Shown: in pieces, positions 9,033 through 19,122 of the stretch | Layout: each line of letters opens with the position of its first letter | Numbering within the stretch: the stretch's first letter is position 1 | Origin: Rhizobium sp. | GTDB lineage: Bacteria > Pseudomonadota > Alphaproteobacteria > Rhizobiales > Rhizobiaceae | Length of the DNA stretch: 64,000 nucleotides | Assembly (NCBI GenBank): GCA_003527225.1 | Contig: DPXQ01000038.1 | Coordinates: 1 to 64,000, forward strand | Reading direction: 5' to 3' | Made by a program: the position numbers and the translations under genes | The notes under the pieces: model-generated | Database searches by the model: none | What the model saw: only the letters and a program-made list of their open reading frames with translations | What the model was told of the DNA's origin: nothing

Positions 9033-9048
9033 CCAACGGCACTGTTCC

Positions 9049-9303
9049 CTACTTTGGGAATATCAATCGGTCGATCATCAGAAGCGGCGAGCGGCGGATC
9101 TCGGCATCGGCCTGTTCATAGCTCAGTCCGATATCGTGCAACTGGCTGGCGGTTAACCCCGCCAGGTCAATCCGTGTCCTACGCACCCGGCGGCGGCGCG
9201 CGGTTTCTGCAAAGAATGAAACAATCGCGCTCTTGACCCGATCCCGGAACCTCGCCGCGGTTCCCTCGCACGCGGTTTCCCGTTCCGTGGCATGAGTTGT
9301 CAT
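9049..9303 (-). CDS. DUF1127 domain protein
   Basis: An 84-residue protein whose C-terminal 40 residues are a DUF1127 domain (RIDLAGLTASQLHDIGLSYE). Small DUF1127 proteins in Agrobacterium and Rhodobacter affect phosphate, carbon and RNA metabolism and can bind RNA. The N-terminal half is Arg-rich. I use the ATG at 9303, which follows GGAGAAG; a longer frame up to 9318 lacks a ribosome site. It is divergent from a MocR regulator with about 80 bases between them, and such pairs are often regulator and target. Confidence 0.78.
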   Translation of the reverse strand: MTTHATERETACEGTAARFRDRVKSAIVSFFAETARRRRVRRTRIDLAGLTASQLHDIGLSYEQADAEIRRSPLLMIDRLIFPK

Positions 9304-9323
9304 CGTGCTTCTCCACAAATTGT

Positions 9324-9395
9324 CTTCATAAATGAAGTACTTTCTCTATGAATTGACTGCTGTTGGGTGACAATGTAAAAAGTGTCATGATGACA
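9324..9395. promoter_or_regulatory. Divergent DUF1127/mocR control region with two palindromes
   Basis: Two perfect palindromes lie in the gap: CTTCAT-AA-ATGAAG (9324-9337) and TGTCAT-G-ATGACA (9383-9395). The second covers the two candidate ATG codons of the MocR gene (9387 and 9390). TGACAA is repeated at 9367 and 9391. TTGACT near 9354 with TAAAAA 17 bases on could be the mocR promoter, which would leave almost no leader. Binding by MocR is an inference. Confidence 0.4.
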
Positions 9396-10808
9396 AATTG
9401 GCTTCCAGATCTTTCTACCACTTCAGGCCCGCTCTACATCCGGATCGCAGATGCCGCCGAACGCGACATCAAGCACGGCCGCTTGGGCGAAGGTGCGAAG
9501 CTACCGCCACAGAGAGACATCGCCTACGATTTGGGGGTGACAATCGGGACAATTTCGCGTGCCTACAACCTTTTGCGCGAACGCGGCCTGGTCTCCGGCG
9601 AAGTGGGCCGCGGCACCTATGTCCTGAACGGGCGGCACGACGAGCGGCATGCGGCCGGCGACCCGATCCTGTCACGCTATGGTGGCACGCGGCCGATCAT
9701 GGCCCCGGCGGGCAAACTGCGCTTCGACACCACGGCGGCCGTCGACGTTGGTCAGGCGGCGATTGTCGGACAGATGATCCAGGAGATCACCCGGGAGCAT
9801 CCGGGCGAGATCACGGGCTATACGCGGGCGGTGGCATCGGACTGGCAGGATGCAGGGCGGCAATGGCTCGCGAACGGCAACTGGGCGCCAGATGCAAACT
9901 CGATCACCCCGCATCTCGGCGTCCATGCCGCCGTAACGGCAATTATCACCGCTGTGACGGCGGCTGGCGACAGGATCGTCTGCGAGCACGTGACCTATTC
10001 GCAGGTTGCCCGCAGCGCAACGCTCATCGGACGACAGGTCTGCCTGGTGGATTCCGACGGCGACGGCATACTGCCCGATGATTTCGAAAGAGTGTGTGCG
10101 CGCGAACACCCAAAACTCGCCTTCATCATAAGTTCCGGCCAGAACCCGACGACGAGCACCTTGCCCGAAGAACGACGCAGGCAGATTGCCGAGATCGCCC
10201 GGCGGCACAATGTCTGGTTGGTCGAAGACTATATTTACGGCACCCTGATCCAAGATGGCATCCCGCTTCTCGCCGAGATCGCACCCGACCGGACCTTTCT
10301 GGTCAGCGGTCTCTCGAAATCCGTCGCGGCGGGTGTTCGCGGCGCCTGGGTCGCGGCACCCGAATATTTCACCCAACGCTTGAGGGTCACCCAGAAGATG
10401 CTCTCCGGCGGTCTTCCCTTCATTCTGGCGGAGCTGGCCGGCCGGCTGGTGCTTTCGGGCGCCGCAGCCGATATTCGCGACCGCGTTGTGGAGGAATTGA
10501 CCATCCGAGAGAGTTTGGTGCGCGAAATTTTCTCCGGCTACAGCTTCCGCTCCCATGAACGCCTGCCCTTTTTCTGGCTGAAACTGCCTGAGCCGTGGCT
10601 GTCGGGCACGTTCAAACAAGCCGCATTCAACGAGGGCGTCCTGATCGACGACGAGGATGAGTTCAAGGCCGGGCGATCGCAACGGGTCTATCACCATGTG
10701 CGGGTAGGCTTCAGCGAAAGTAACGACAGGGAAGAGGTCTTCGCGGGTCTGCAGACTCTCCGGCGGCTTCTCGACGGCGGCCCGGCGGCATACGACACCT
10801 ATTCCTGA
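9387..10808 (+). CDS. MocR-family regulator (GntR HTH fused to aminotransferase)
   Basis: A 473-residue fusion: a GntR winged-helix domain at residues 1-75 ([20 protein letters not shown] and the [10 protein letters not shown] wing) joined to a fold-type I aminotransferase domain. The PLP-binding lysine is probably Lys311 in [10 protein letters not shown]. MocR proteins use PLP or PLP-amino-acid adducts as ligands and control genes for vitamin B6, GABA, taurine or similar. The target here is unknown; the divergent DUF1127 gene is the nearest candidate. The frame opens at 9363 with TTG, but the paired ATGs at 9387/9390 fit the domain start better. Confidence 0.85.
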   Translation: MMTNWLPDLSTTSGPLYIRIADAAERDIKHGRLGEGAKLPPQRDIAYDLGVTIGTISRAYNLLRERGLVSGEVGRGTYVLNGRHDERHAAGDPILSRYGGTRPIMAPAGKLRFDTTAAVDVGQAAIVGQMIQEITREHPGEITGYTRAVASDWQDAGRQWLANGNWAPDANSITPHLGVHAAVTAIITAVTAAGDRIVCEHVTYSQVARSATLIGRQVCLVDSDGDGILPDDFERVCAREHPKLAFIISSGQNPTTSTLPEERRRQIAEIARRHNVWLVEDYIYGTLIQDGIPLLAEIAPDRTFLVSGLSKSVAAGVRGAWVAAPEYFTQRLRVTQKMLSGGLPFILAELAGRLVLSGAAADIRDRVVEELTIRESLVREIFSGYSFRSHERLPFFWLKLPEPWLSGTFKQAAFNEGVLIDDEDEFKAGRSQRVYHHVRVGFSESNDREEVFAGLQTLRRLLDGGPAAYDTYS

Positions 10809-10917
10809 TCCCTCCGGCGTCGATCACGTTGGGATTTGGGTAATTTCCCTATCGCGGTTTGAGCGCGCATGGGCTATAGGCAGACGAAAGCCGCCTTCCC
10901 ACGATCCAGAGAAGATC

Positions 10918-13140
10918 ATGAACATTCCAAATTCGATTCCGATCACCCCCGAACTCGTTGCCGCCCACGGCCTGAAGCCCGAGGAATACGAGCGGATTCT
11001 GGAACTGATAGGACGCGAGCCGAGCTTCACCGAGCTTGGCATCTTTTCTGCGATGTGGAACGAGCATTGCTCCTACAAGTCCTCCAAGCGCTGGCTCAGA
11101 ACCCTCCCGACCAAGGGGCCGCGCGTCCTTCAGGGACCCGGCGAAAATGCCGGCGTCGTCGACATCGATGATGGTGACTGCGTCGTCTTCAAGATGGAAA
11201 GCCACAATCACCCGTCGTTCATCGAACCCTATCAGGGTGCCGCGACCGGCGTCGGCGGCATTCTGCGTGACGTCTTCACCATGGGTGCACGTCCCGTTGC
11301 CGCGATGAATGCGCTGCGCTTCGGCGCGCCGGACCATCCAAAAACGCGCCATCTTGTCGCCGGTGTCGTTGCCGGCGTCGGCGGTTACGGCAATTCCTTT
11401 GGCGTACCGACCGTCGGCGGCGAGGTCGAATTCGACGCCCGCTACAACGGTAACATCCTCGTCAACGCATTTGCCGCGGGTCTGGCGAAATCCGATGCAA
11501 TCTTCCTGTCGCAGGCAAAGGGAGTGGGCCTCCCGGTCGTCTATCTCGGTGCAAAGACCGGCCGCGACGGCGTCGGCGGCGCCACCATGGCCTCTGCCGA
11601 ATTCGACGAATCGATCGAGGAAAAGCGGCCGACCGTGCAGGTCGGCGATCCCTTCACCGAGAAGTGCCTGCTGGAAGCCTGCCTGGAACTGATGCAGACC
11701 GGAGCGGTCATCGCGATCCAGGATATGGGTGCCGCGGGCCTGACCTGTTCCGCCGTGGAGATGGGCGCCAAGGGAGACCTGGGCATCGAACTGGACCTCG
11801 ACAAGGTGCCGGTTCGAGAAGAGCGCATGACCGCCTACGAAATGATGCTGTCGGAGAGCCAGGAGCGGATGTTGATGGTCCTGCGCCCCGAAAAGGAAAA
11901 GCAGGCAGAGGCCATCTTCCACAAATGGGGCCTCGACTTCGCTATCGTCGGCAAAACCACGGACGATCTGCGCTTCCGCGTGCTCCACCAGGGCGACGAA
12001 GTGGCAAACCTGCCGATCAAGGAACTTGGCGACGAAGCGCCGGAATATGACCGTCCGTGGATCGAACCGAAGACGCCCGCGCCGCTGGCCGAAGGCGACG
12101 TTCCACAGGCCGATGTCGCCGACGCATTGCTGAGGCTCGTCGGCTCGCCCAACAACTGCTCGCGCCGCTGGGTCTATGAACAATACGACACGTTGATCCA
12201 GGGCAATTCGCTTCAGCTTCCCGGCGGCGACGCCGGCGTCGTCCGCGTCGAAAACCACCCTTCGAAGGCGCTCGCCTTCTCATCGGACGTGACGCCGCGT
12301 TATGTCGAGGCCGACCCCTTTGAAGGCGGCAAGCAGGCGGTGGCCGAATGCTGGCGCAATATCACCGCCACCGGCGCGCTGCCGCTTGCGGCAACGGACA
12401 ACCTGAACTTTGGCAATCCCGAACGCCCGGAAATCATGGGTCAGCTCGTCTTTGCTATCAAGGGCATCGGCGAGGCCTGCAAGGCCCTCGATTTTCCGAT
12501 CGTTTCCGGCAACGTCTCGCTCTACAATGAAACGAACGGCCAGGCGATCCTGCCGACCCCCACGATCGGTGGCGTTGGCCTCCTTGATGACTGGGCGAGA
12601 ATGGCACGCATCCGTTTCGCGGCTCAAGGTGAAGCCATTCTCCTCGCCGGCGCGCCGTCGGGCTGGGGCACGCACCTCGGTCAGTCCGTCTATCTCCGCG
12701 ACATTCACGGCCGCACCGACGGCCCCGCCCCGCATGTCGACCTCGGTGAGGAAAAGAAGGCCGGCGATTTCGTTCGAGCCCTGATCTCCGAGGGTCTAGC
12801 GACCGCGGTCCATGACTGCTCGTCGGGAGGACTTGCGCTTGCCGTAGCCGAGATGGCCATGGCATCGGGCATCGGCGCCACGATCAATGCGCTCGAAGGT
12901 GTGGATCCGATCCCCGTCTTCTTCGGCGAGGACCAGGGCCGTTACGTGCTGACGGTCAGAGCCGAGGATGTCGACCATGTTCTGGTGCGCGCCGAAGCGG
13001 CTGGGGTCTTCTGCCCCTGGATCGGCAGGACCGGCGGTACGGCGGTGAAGCTCGGCGAGGCTCGTCCGGTCGCAATTGAGGAATTGCGCTCACGCCATGA
13101 ATCGTGGTTCCCTGATTTCATGACTGGCGAATTGGCCTAA
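10918..13140 (+). CDS. purL: Phosphoribosylformylglycinamidine synthase, large subunit PurL
   Basis: A 740-residue small-form PurL, the synthetase subunit that works with PurS and PurQ. Conserved parts include [15 protein letters not shown], the [14 protein letters not shown] nucleotide site, [15 protein letters not shown] and the second-half GNVSLYNET and [19 protein letters not shown] motifs. Length is normal for the type that needs PurS and PurQ. The ATG follows a modest AGAGAAG site. It is followed by bolA after 33 bases and then by grxD, a conserved rhizobial order. Confidence 0.97.
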   Translation: MNIPNSIPITPELVAAHGLKPEEYERILELIGREPSFTELGIFSAMWNEHCSYKSSKRWLRTLPTKGPRVLQGPGENAGVVDIDDGDCVVFKMESHNHPSFIEPYQGAATGVGGILRDVFTMGARPVAAMNALRFGAPDHPKTRHLVAGVVAGVGGYGNSFGVPTVGGEVEFDARYNGNILVNAFAAGLAKSDAIFLSQAKGVGLPVVYLGAKTGRDGVGGATMASAEFDESIEEKRPTVQVGDPFTEKCLLEACLELMQTGAVIAIQDMGAAGLTCSAVEMGAKGDLGIELDLDKVPVREERMTAYEMMLSESQERMLMVLRPEKEKQAEAIFHKWGLDFAIVGKTTDDLRFRVLHQGDEVANLPIKELGDEAPEYDRPWIEPKTPAPLAEGDVPQADVADALLRLVGSPNNCSRRWVYEQYDTLIQGNSLQLPGGDAGVVRVENHPSKALAFSSDVTPRYVEADPFEGGKQAVAECWRNITATGALPLAATDNLNFGNPERPEIMGQLVFAIKGIGEACKALDFPIVSGNVSLYNETNGQAILPTPTIGGVGLLDDWARMARIRFAAQGEAILLAGAPSGWGTHLGQSVYLRDIHGRTDGPAPHVDLGEEKKAGDFVRALISEGLATAVHDCSSGGLALAVAEMAMASGIGATINALEGVDPIPVFFGEDQGRYVLTVRAEDVDHVLVRAEAAGVFCPWIGRTGGTAVKLGEARPVAIEELRSRHESWFPDFMTGELA

Positions 13141-13173
13141 GGCCATGCAGCGCATATCCAAGGAGAATCGATC

Positions 13174-13407
13174 ATGGCTATGAAACCCGGCGAAATCGAA
13201 GATCTGATCAAGGCGGGAATTCCCGGTGCCCGCGTCGTGATCCGCGATCTGGCCGGCGATGGCGACCACTACGCCGCCGAAGTCATAGCGGAAGCGTTTC
13301 GCGGCAAGTCGCGCGTTCAGCAGCATCAGATGGTCTATGACGCGCTGAAGGGCAATATGGGCGGCGTGCTCCATGCGCTCGCCCTCCAGACTTCCGTACC
13401 GGAATAA
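13174..13407 (+). CDS. bolA: BolA family protein
   Basis: A 77-residue BolA/IbaG-type protein. The KSRVQQHQMVYDAL segment carries the conserved helix-turn-helix-like signature with His residues used to bind an iron-sulfur cluster with a monothiol glutaredoxin. That partner, GrxD, is encoded 650 bases downstream, which supports a BolA-Grx iron-sulfur pair. An AAGGAGA ribosome site precedes the ATG. It is probably cotranscribed with purL. Confidence 0.93.
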   Translation: MAMKPGEIEDLIKAGIPGARVVIRDLAGDGDHYAAEVIAEAFRGKSRVQQHQMVYDALKGNMGGVLHALALQTSVPE

Positions 13408-13425
13408 ACCGGTCAGGGGGCCGCC

Positions 13426-13632
13426 GTGGCGGGCGTCGTCAGCGAATTCGTAACGACACTCATCCGGCGCGTGGTCGCCGGATTGAGCAAGCGCCGCCGT
13501 CGGCGCACATCGATGGCTGCTCACACCGCAAGAAGTCGGTCCGACAAGGCCGTGGCTCACCCGAAGTCCACGAACCGCAAGACGGCGAAGTCCGCACGCG
13601 TTGCCCGCAGGACGAACCGGCGCAACAAGTAG
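13426..13632 (+). CDS. Possible tiny, very basic protein (68 aa)
   Basis: A GTG-started frame 18 bases after bolA, preceded by CAGGGGG at good spacing. The product would be 68 residues with more than a third Arg/Lys, including RRRRR and a basic tail ending NRRNK. Such composition is seen in nucleic-acid-binding tails but also arises by chance in GC-rich DNA. I recognise no family. It sits in a decayed stretch (see the cytochrome remnant) and may be part of it. Confidence 0.3.
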   Translation: MAGVVSEFVTTLIRRVVAGLSKRRRRRTSMAAHTARSRSDKAVAHPKSTNRKTAKSARVARRTNRRNK

Positions 13633-13733
13633 CTGTCCAGGAACTCACACTCAAACCGCTTCTGCCGTTCCGGCAGTGTCATCTTCACGGCGCCGGCTGT
13701 GGAAGCTCTCGTGTTCCCAATTCCGTCGCGGGT

Positions 13734-13928
13734 CGCGGCGATCAAACGCTCGCGCTCGTGATCAAGGCCTAGGGACCGGCTGACTTCACGCACCTTATGA
13801 AGACGGGCATCGGCTTGAACGAACGCGAACTCGGCTTGATGACCAGCGTCGCCAAAACCGACTTCAGCGCTTTCACGGACGAGGAAATCTCCGCGATTTC
13901 TGCTTTTCTCTCGTCCGACCTCCAGTGA
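13734..13928 (+). pseudogene. Remnant of a cytochrome c gene (C-terminal end)
   Basis: The frame reading GDQTLALVIKA, then an in-frame TAG at 13770-13772, then [20 protein letters not shown] and [16 protein letters not shown] to a TGA at 13926-13928, looks like the end of a class I cytochrome c: the xxDFxxLMKTG helix, the ELGLM stretch with a Met ligand candidate and the TDEEIxAIxAFL last helix. I see no CxxCH haem motif upstream. An internal stop and missing N-terminus indicate a decayed gene. Confidence 0.42.
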
Positions 13929-14059
13929 CGACGAGGTATCGGGAAGGTGCGTCCGTTTGCCTTTTTGCAATTCCCTGCTGGAAATCTCGGCTCGCCATGT
14001 TATCTAAAGCGAATAGCGAAGCAGCGGATCTTGACCCCGCATGTGAAAGGAAACCGGCC

Positions 14060-14395
14060 ATGAGCGGCATCAACGAATTCATCGACAACGAAGTAAAGAC
14101 CAATGACGTCGTTCTCTTCATGAAAGGAACGCCGCAGTTCCCGCAATGCGGTTTCTCCGGACAGATCGTTCAGATCCTCGACTACGTCGGCGTCGACTAC
14201 AAGGGCATCAACGTTCTCGCCGACAACGAGATCCGCCAGGGCATCAAGGACTATTCCAATTGGCCGACTATTCCCCAGCTCTACGTGAAGGGTGAGTTTG
14301 TCGGCGGCTGCGATATCGTGCGCGAAATGTTCCAGGCGGGCGAGTTGCAGAAGCACTTCCAGGACCAGGGTATCGCCGTTCGCGGCGCTGCCTGA
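14060..14395 (+). CDS. grxD: Monothiol glutaredoxin, Grx4 family
   Basis: A 111-residue monothiol glutaredoxin with the CGFS active site (Cys30 in PQCGFSGQ), plus the conserved [19 protein letters not shown] glutathione-binding part. Proteins of this family carry and deliver 2Fe-2S clusters, often together with BolA, whose gene is just upstream. I start at the ATG at 14060 after AAAGGAAA; the frame opens earlier but the extra residues are not family-like. A strong terminator follows. Confidence 0.95.
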   Translation: MSGINEFIDNEVKTNDVVLFMKGTPQFPQCGFSGQIVQILDYVGVDYKGINVLADNEIRQGIKDYSNWPTIPQLYVKGEFVGGCDIVREMFQAGELQKHFQDQGIAVRGAA

Positions 14396-14443
14396 CGCGT
14401 CATCCGCATTTTCCGCGGATCTCTGAATTCTATTTTCATTTTC

Positions 14444-14468
14444 AAGGCGTTGCCCCCAGCAACGCCTT
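14444..14468 (+). terminator. Terminator after grxD
   Basis: AAGGCGTTGC, loop CCCCA, GCAACGCCTT: a ten-pair perfect stem 49 bases past the grxD stop, followed by a T-rich stretch. Confidence 0.7.
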
Positions 14469-14491
14469 ATCTCTGTTTTGGATATTGAGCC

Positions 14492-15736
14492 ATGACTACA
14501 ACGTTACCGACGAGGCCCGCCGTCTTGAAGGGCATGGGCCGGACCGAATTCATTGCCATGATGGCTTTCATGATGTCGCTCAACGCGCTGGCGATCGACA
14601 TCATGCTGCCGGGGCTGCAGCAGATCGGCAGCGCCCTCAACGTCACCAACGAGAACCACCGGCAATATGTCGTCTCGGCCTATCTGATCGGCTTCGGCAT
14701 CGCGCAGCTCTTCTACGGACCGGTCGCCGACCGATTTGGCCGCCGCCGCCCGATACTGTTCGGCCTCGGGATCTACATCCTCTCCTCCCTTGCTGTCGTC
14801 CTGGTTCCCTCTTTTGGCGCCCTCCTCGTCCTGCGCTTCATCCAGGGCATCGGATCGGCTGCCCTGCGCGTCATCACCATCTCCATCGTGCGCGACGTTT
14901 ATGGCGGCCGGCAGATGGCGGAAGTCATGTCGCTGATCATGATGGTCTTCATGGTCATCCCCGTTGTCGCGCCCGGCACTGGCCAGGTCATCATGTTCTT
15001 CGGAAACTGGCATCTGATCTTCGTCTTCATGGCGATTGCCGCACTCGCCGTCGGCCTGTGGATGTATGTTCGCCTTCCAGAGACACTGGCGGCCGCTGAC
15101 CAGCGGCCCTTCACGGCAAAGTCGATCCTCGCCGGTTTCCGTATCGTGCTGACGGACCGGATCGCCCTTTGCTATACGATCGCCAGCACCTTCATCTTTG
15201 GCGCGCTGTTCGGCTTCATCAATTCCGCCCAGCAGATCTATGTCGGGATCTACGGGCTCGGAGCGTGGTTTCCCGTGGCCTTTGCCGGCGTGGCGCTGTT
15301 CATGGCGCTATCGTCCTTCGTGAACTCCAGGCTCGTCGGACGATTTGGCATGCGAAGGCTGTCGCATGCCTCGCTTGTCGGGTTCATCGCGATAACCTTC
15401 GTGTGGCTTATCGTACAGGTCATGGGACCGCAGCCGATGCCGTTCGCCCTCTTCTTCATCTTCTTCTCGCTGGCGATGTTCCAGTTCGGCTGGATCGGCT
15501 CGAACTTCAATTCACTTGCGATGGAACCGCTCGGCCACGTGGCCGGCACGGCCTCTTCCGTGCTCGGTTTCATGGGCACTGTGGGCGGATCGATGATCGG
15601 CGCGGCCATCGGACAAGCCTATGACGGCACGGCGCTGCCCATGGTCATGGGCTACTTCGTCGTATCGGTCATCGGACTGGTCTTCGTCCTGATCGGTGAG
15701 CGCGGAAATCTCTTCCAGCCCCACAATAGACCGTAG
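14492..15736 (+). CDS. MFS transporter, Bcr/CflA drug-efflux type
   Basis: A 414-residue inner-membrane protein with twelve predicted helices. The loop between helices 2 and 3 reads GPVADRFGRRRPI, the major-facilitator motif A, and the Bcr/CflA-like motif C region lies in the fifth helix (PVVAPGTGQVI). The family exports drugs such as bicyclomycin, chloramphenicol or sulfonamides by proton exchange; substrate is not predictable here. The protein starts at the ATG at 14492, after the grxD terminator, so it has its own promoter. Confidence 0.85.
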   Translation: MTTTLPTRPAVLKGMGRTEFIAMMAFMMSLNALAIDIMLPGLQQIGSALNVTNENHRQYVVSAYLIGFGIAQLFYGPVADRFGRRRPILFGLGIYILSSLAVVLVPSFGALLVLRFIQGIGSAALRVITISIVRDVYGGRQMAEVMSLIMMVFMVIPVVAPGTGQVIMFFGNWHLIFVFMAIAALAVGLWMYVRLPETLAAADQRPFTAKSILAGFRIVLTDRIALCYTIASTFIFGALFGFINSAQQIYVGIYGLGAWFPVAFAGVALFMALSSFVNSRLVGRFGMRRLSHASLVGFIAITFVWLIVQVMGPQPMPFALFFIFFSLAMFQFGWIGSNFNSLAMEPLGHVAGTASSVLGFMGTVGGSMIGAAIGQAYDGTALPMVMGYFVVSVIGLVFVLIGERGNLFQPHNRP

Positions 15737-16122
15737 CAGCTATACGCACCCTCCCGCCCGGCCAACGATCGGGCGGTCCATACACGCCAGTTTCCACGAT
15801 ATCCCGTTGAGACCATGGCCCAGCCTGACTCCGCGCCCAGGCCGCTGCTACCATCATATTCTCATTTAACGATAAATAAGGATATTCGGGAATACAGATT
15901 GGTAGAGCGCGCTGGAGCACATAACTCCCATCCAGGATTATGAAGCTCCCGCCCCAAGCATGATGCTTGCTCGCAGCCTATTTCCCCGACATGGCCATGA
16001 CTACGCGCACCAACGCGTTGCCTGCCAGTTTCGACACTTGATTGCCGTTATGCGTCGAGGAAGCATGAACTGCATCTCATCACGAATGAGCGGCACGTGA
16101 ACTGGATTTTCTGGAGGGCGTT
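15737..16122. other. Gene-free stretch between the MFS pump and the chemoreceptor
   Basis: About 385 bases without a credible gene. A seven-pair GC stem (CCGCCCG 15754-15760 with CGGGCGG 15770-15776) just after the pump gene may end its transcript. AT-richer sequence around 15850-15900 (TCATTTAACGATAAATAAGG) could hold the chemoreceptor promoter. I see nothing else. Confidence 0.4.
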
Positions 16123-18228
16123 ATGCTGAAGATGAATATTAGCACGAAATTCAACACACTTCTGTTTGGTGGCGCGCTCATTTCGGCAATCGCCGTCGCA
16201 GGAACGGTCGTGACGCTCAGTACCCAGTTTGTCTCTCAGGCAATGCAGGACAAGCTCGCGAACGTGGAAATCCAGTTCCAGACAGACATGGCGGCCTCGC
16301 AACGCTCGGCGACCATGTTGGCGCTCCTGACGGCTGAACAGCAGAGCGTCAAGCAGGCGATGGCTGCCGGCGACCGCGATGCGCTTACCCGCGAGTTTCT
16401 CGGACCGTTCAAGGCGTTGAAAAGCGAATACGACGTCCGCCAATTCCAGTTCCACCTGCCGCCGGCGACGGCATTCCTGCGGGTCCACAAGCCGGAGCAA
16501 TTCGGCGACGACCTGTCGAGCTTTCGCCAGACGGTCGTTCAGGTCAATACCGAGAAGAAGCTGCTGAGCGGCTTGGAAGGTGGCGAGGCGGGTATCGGCA
16601 TCCGCGGCCTCGCTCCGATCACTCTTGACGGCAAGCATCTGGGTTCCGTGGAATTCGGCCTCAGCCTTCACAGCGATTTCGTCGACAAGTTCACCAAGAA
16701 CAGCGGCCATCCAGCGGCGATCTTCGCGGTCGGCAAAGCCGGACTGGAGCAGATCGGCTCGACACTGCCGAACGGCATGGATGCGGCAAAGGTCTTTGAC
16801 CTGACCGGCCTGCTCGGCAAGCGAACGACGTTCGAATCCATGCCGGGCACCGACGGAGCCTTCGCCGGCATCGTATTTCCGGTGAAAGATTTCTCCAACA
16901 GCACCATTGGTCTCGCCATCGTCGCGGTCGATCGCGCCAACTACAACGCGATCGCGGCCACAGGCCTCTGGGCCGCAGCCGGCGTCTTCGCGCTGATGCT
17001 GTTCATCGCCGGCGCGATCGCCCTGATCAGCAAGCCGCTGGTCTATCGGCCGCTAGCCCGCATGACCGACTACATGGGCCTGCTCGCAAGGGGCGACCTC
17101 AAAACGGAAGTGCCCTTTGCCGGGCGCGCCGACGAGCTTGGCTCGATGGCTCAGGCGGTCGATATCTTCCGTAAATCCGCCCTGCGTAATATCGACCTTG
17201 AAAATGAGGCCGAAGAAAACCGCACCGCCAGCGAACGTGAACGCGCCCGCACGGAAGCCGAAAAGGCGGAACAGGCGCGCCAGTTGCAGATTGCCGTCGA
17301 TGCATTGGCACGCGGACTTGGCAGTCTTGCCAAAGGCGACCTCTCGTTGCGCATCAACGAGCCCTTCGCCGGTTCGCTGGAAACGCTGCGGCAGGATTTC
17401 AACTCGTCGGTCGACAGCCTGGAGACCGCACTCGGCACGATCGCAATGAGCTCCGGGAATATCCGCCAGGGCACGTCGGAAATCCGCGGTTCGACCGACA
17501 ACCTGTCGCGCCGCACCGAGCAGCAGGCGGCCGCGCTTGAGCAGACCGCCGCCGCACTCGACGAAATCACCGCGACCGTCACGACCGCCCATCGCCGCGC
17601 CGAGGAAATCAGCCGCATGGTCGGCGAGGCGACGAATGTCGCCGGCCAATCGGAGAAGATCGTCGAAGAAGCAGTGACCGCCATGGGCGAGATCGAGACA
17701 TCGTCCAATCAGGTCACCAAGATCATCGGCGTCATCAACGACATCGCCTTCCAAACCAACTTGCTGGCTCTGAATGCTGGCGTTGAGGCAGCCCGGGCCG
17801 GCGAGGCCGGAAAAGGGTTTGCAGTCGTCGCCCAGGAAGTGCGCGAGCTTGCGCAGCGCTCCGCCAGCGCCGCCAAGGAAATCAAGACGCTGCTGGAGCA
17901 ATCCGAGACCCATGTCCAGTCCGGCGTGGCGCTTGTCACCAGGACCGGCGAGGCGCTCCAACAGATCGGAAAGCACGTCGTGGCGATCAACGAAAACGTC
18001 AAGGCCATGGTCACCTCATCCCGTGAACAGTCTGTCGGCCTGCAGGAGATCAATACCGCCGTCAACCAGATGGACCAGGTCACCCAGCAAAACGCGGCAA
18101 TGGTCGAAGAGACCACGGCCGCCGTGCATTCGGTGTTCGGCGAGACGGAAACGTTGAACGAGGCGATTGGCCGCTTCCAGATGAGCAGCGGACAGTCGGC
18201 GACGACACGGCAACACCGCGCCGCCTGA
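16123..18228 (+). CDS. Methyl-accepting chemotaxis protein
   Basis: A 701-residue chemoreceptor. A membrane helix at about residues 12-34 is followed by a periplasmic sensor of about 245 residues that fits a Cache-like fold, a second helix near 279-305, a HAMP domain, a second HAMP-like segment near 395-445 and the methyl-accepting hairpin. The tip (about 540-580) has the conserved [20 protein letters not shown]. It lacks the C-terminal pentapeptide that tethers CheR in enteric receptors. The ligand is unknown. It stands alone, away from a chemotaxis operon. Confidence 0.93.
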   Translation: MLKMNISTKFNTLLFGGALISAIAVAGTVVTLSTQFVSQAMQDKLANVEIQFQTDMAASQRSATMLALLTAEQQSVKQAMAAGDRDALTREFLGPFKALKSEYDVRQFQFHLPPATAFLRVHKPEQFGDDLSSFRQTVVQVNTEKKLLSGLEGGEAGIGIRGLAPITLDGKHLGSVEFGLSLHSDFVDKFTKNSGHPAAIFAVGKAGLEQIGSTLPNGMDAAKVFDLTGLLGKRTTFESMPGTDGAFAGIVFPVKDFSNSTIGLAIVAVDRANYNAIAATGLWAAAGVFALMLFIAGAIALISKPLVYRPLARMTDYMGLLARGDLKTEVPFAGRADELGSMAQAVDIFRKSALRNIDLENEAEENRTASERERARTEAEKAEQARQLQIAVDALARGLGSLAKGDLSLRINEPFAGSLETLRQDFNSSVDSLETALGTIAMSSGNIRQGTSEIRGSTDNLSRRTEQQAAALEQTAAALDEITATVTTAHRRAEEISRMVGEATNVAGQSEKIVEEAVTAMGEIETSSNQVTKIIGVINDIAFQTNLLALNAGVEAARAGEAGKGFAVVAQEVRELAQRSASAAKEIKTLLEQSETHVQSGVALVTRTGEALQQIGKHVVAINENVKAMVTSSREQSVGLQEINTAVNQMDQVTQQNAAMVEETTAAVHSVFGETETLNEAIGRFQMSSGQSATTRQHRAA

Positions 18229-18249
18229 TCGCGACATCCCCATAAAGGA

Positions 18250-18277
18250 GAACCCGCGAGCCCTGTCTCGCGGGTTC
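18250..18277. terminator. Bidirectional terminator between chemoreceptor and IMPase gene
   Basis: GAACCCGCGAG, loop CCCTGT, CTCGCGGGTTC is an eleven-pair perfect stem in the gap between two convergent genes. The minus-strand side has the better U-rich tail. Confidence 0.7.
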
Positions 18278-18294
18278 CATCTCATGCTACCCGA

Positions 18295-19122
18295 TCAGAA
18301 GGTGAAAATCTTCTCGCTGAGTTCCTGCCAGCTGTCTCGATCCGATGCCACCAGAAGCCCCCCTTCGACATGATGCGGCAGGTATGGAGAGCCATCGAGG
18401 CGGGCAACATGGGCACCGGACTCCTGGGCGATCAGCGTGCCCGCCAGATGGTCCCAGGGCATCAGCTTCTTGTACATAGAGAAATGAAGATGCCCGCTGC
18501 AAAGGGTGCGATACTCGTGCGCCGCGCAGCGATAGCTGGTGAACATCCGCACCTGCGCCAGATTGGAAAGCACCCGACGCCGCGCTTCGGTCTCGAGGAA
18601 TCCGACTGCTGCAATCCCGACCATCTGCTCGAGCGGAACGGCCGGGGCTATCGCCATCTGGGTCTGCGATCCGTCCGGACGGCAAAACCAGGTGCCAGAT
18701 CCCTTCTCGGCAATGACCCAGTCATTCCCCATCGGGTCGTAGATGATGCCGGCCACAGTCTCGCCGCGGGCAACCACACTGAGCATGACACCGAAGAGCG
18801 GCAGGCCGGCGGCGTAATTGAAGGTGCCGTCGATCGGATCGACGATGATGGCGAGATCGGCGTCGGCAATCTTCGCCAGCAAACCGGGGTCGGCGGCAAC
18901 GGACTCCTCCCCGACGAACACGGCGTCGGGAAGCAATTCCTCCACCCGCGCCCGGATCAGGCGTTCGGCGGCCTCGTCGGCCTCGGTGACGAGATCGATC
19001 GCCTCGCTCTTCATCCGCACGTCGCCCTCGCCGAGATTGCGGAAACGCGGCAGGATTTCGGTCGCCGCCGCCTCCTGGAGAGCATTGGCGAGCGCCGCGA
19101 TATCGAAGTCTGCCATCGTCAT
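18295..19122 (-). CDS. Inositol monophosphatase family protein
   Basis: A 275-residue member of the inositol monophosphatase/CysQ/FBPase superfamily. The metal sites are visible: GEES near residue 70, the DPIDGT motif near 94 and the second aspartate site PWDHLAG near 220. Members remove phosphate from inositol phosphate, 3'-phosphoadenosine phosphate or sugar phosphates; the substrate is not decided here. The ATG at 19122 overlaps the stop of ttcA (ATGA) and another ATG lies two codons later. It is the last gene of a four-gene operon. Confidence 0.85.
   Translation of the reverse strand: MTMADFDIAALANALQEAAATEILPRFRNLGEGDVRMKSEAIDLVTEADEAAERLIRARVEELLPDAVFVGEESVAADPGLLAKIADADLAIIVDPIDGTFNYAAGLPLFGVMLSVVARGETVAGIIYDPMGNDWVIAEKGSGTWFCRPDGSQTQMAIAPAVPLEQMVGIAAVGFLETEARRRVLSNLAQVRMFTSYRCAAHEYRTLCSGHLHFSMYKKLMPWDHLAGTLIAQESGAHVARLDGSPYLPHHVEGGLLVASDRDSWQELSEKIFTF

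Noticed and set aside
10849..12258. A long open frame opposite purL
   Set aside because: GC-rich coding DNA gives long antisense frames; purL is unmistakable on the other strand.
16048..16710. A minus-strand frame over the chemoreceptor start
   Set aside because: It overlaps the sensor domain of a clear chemoreceptor and shows no recognised motif.
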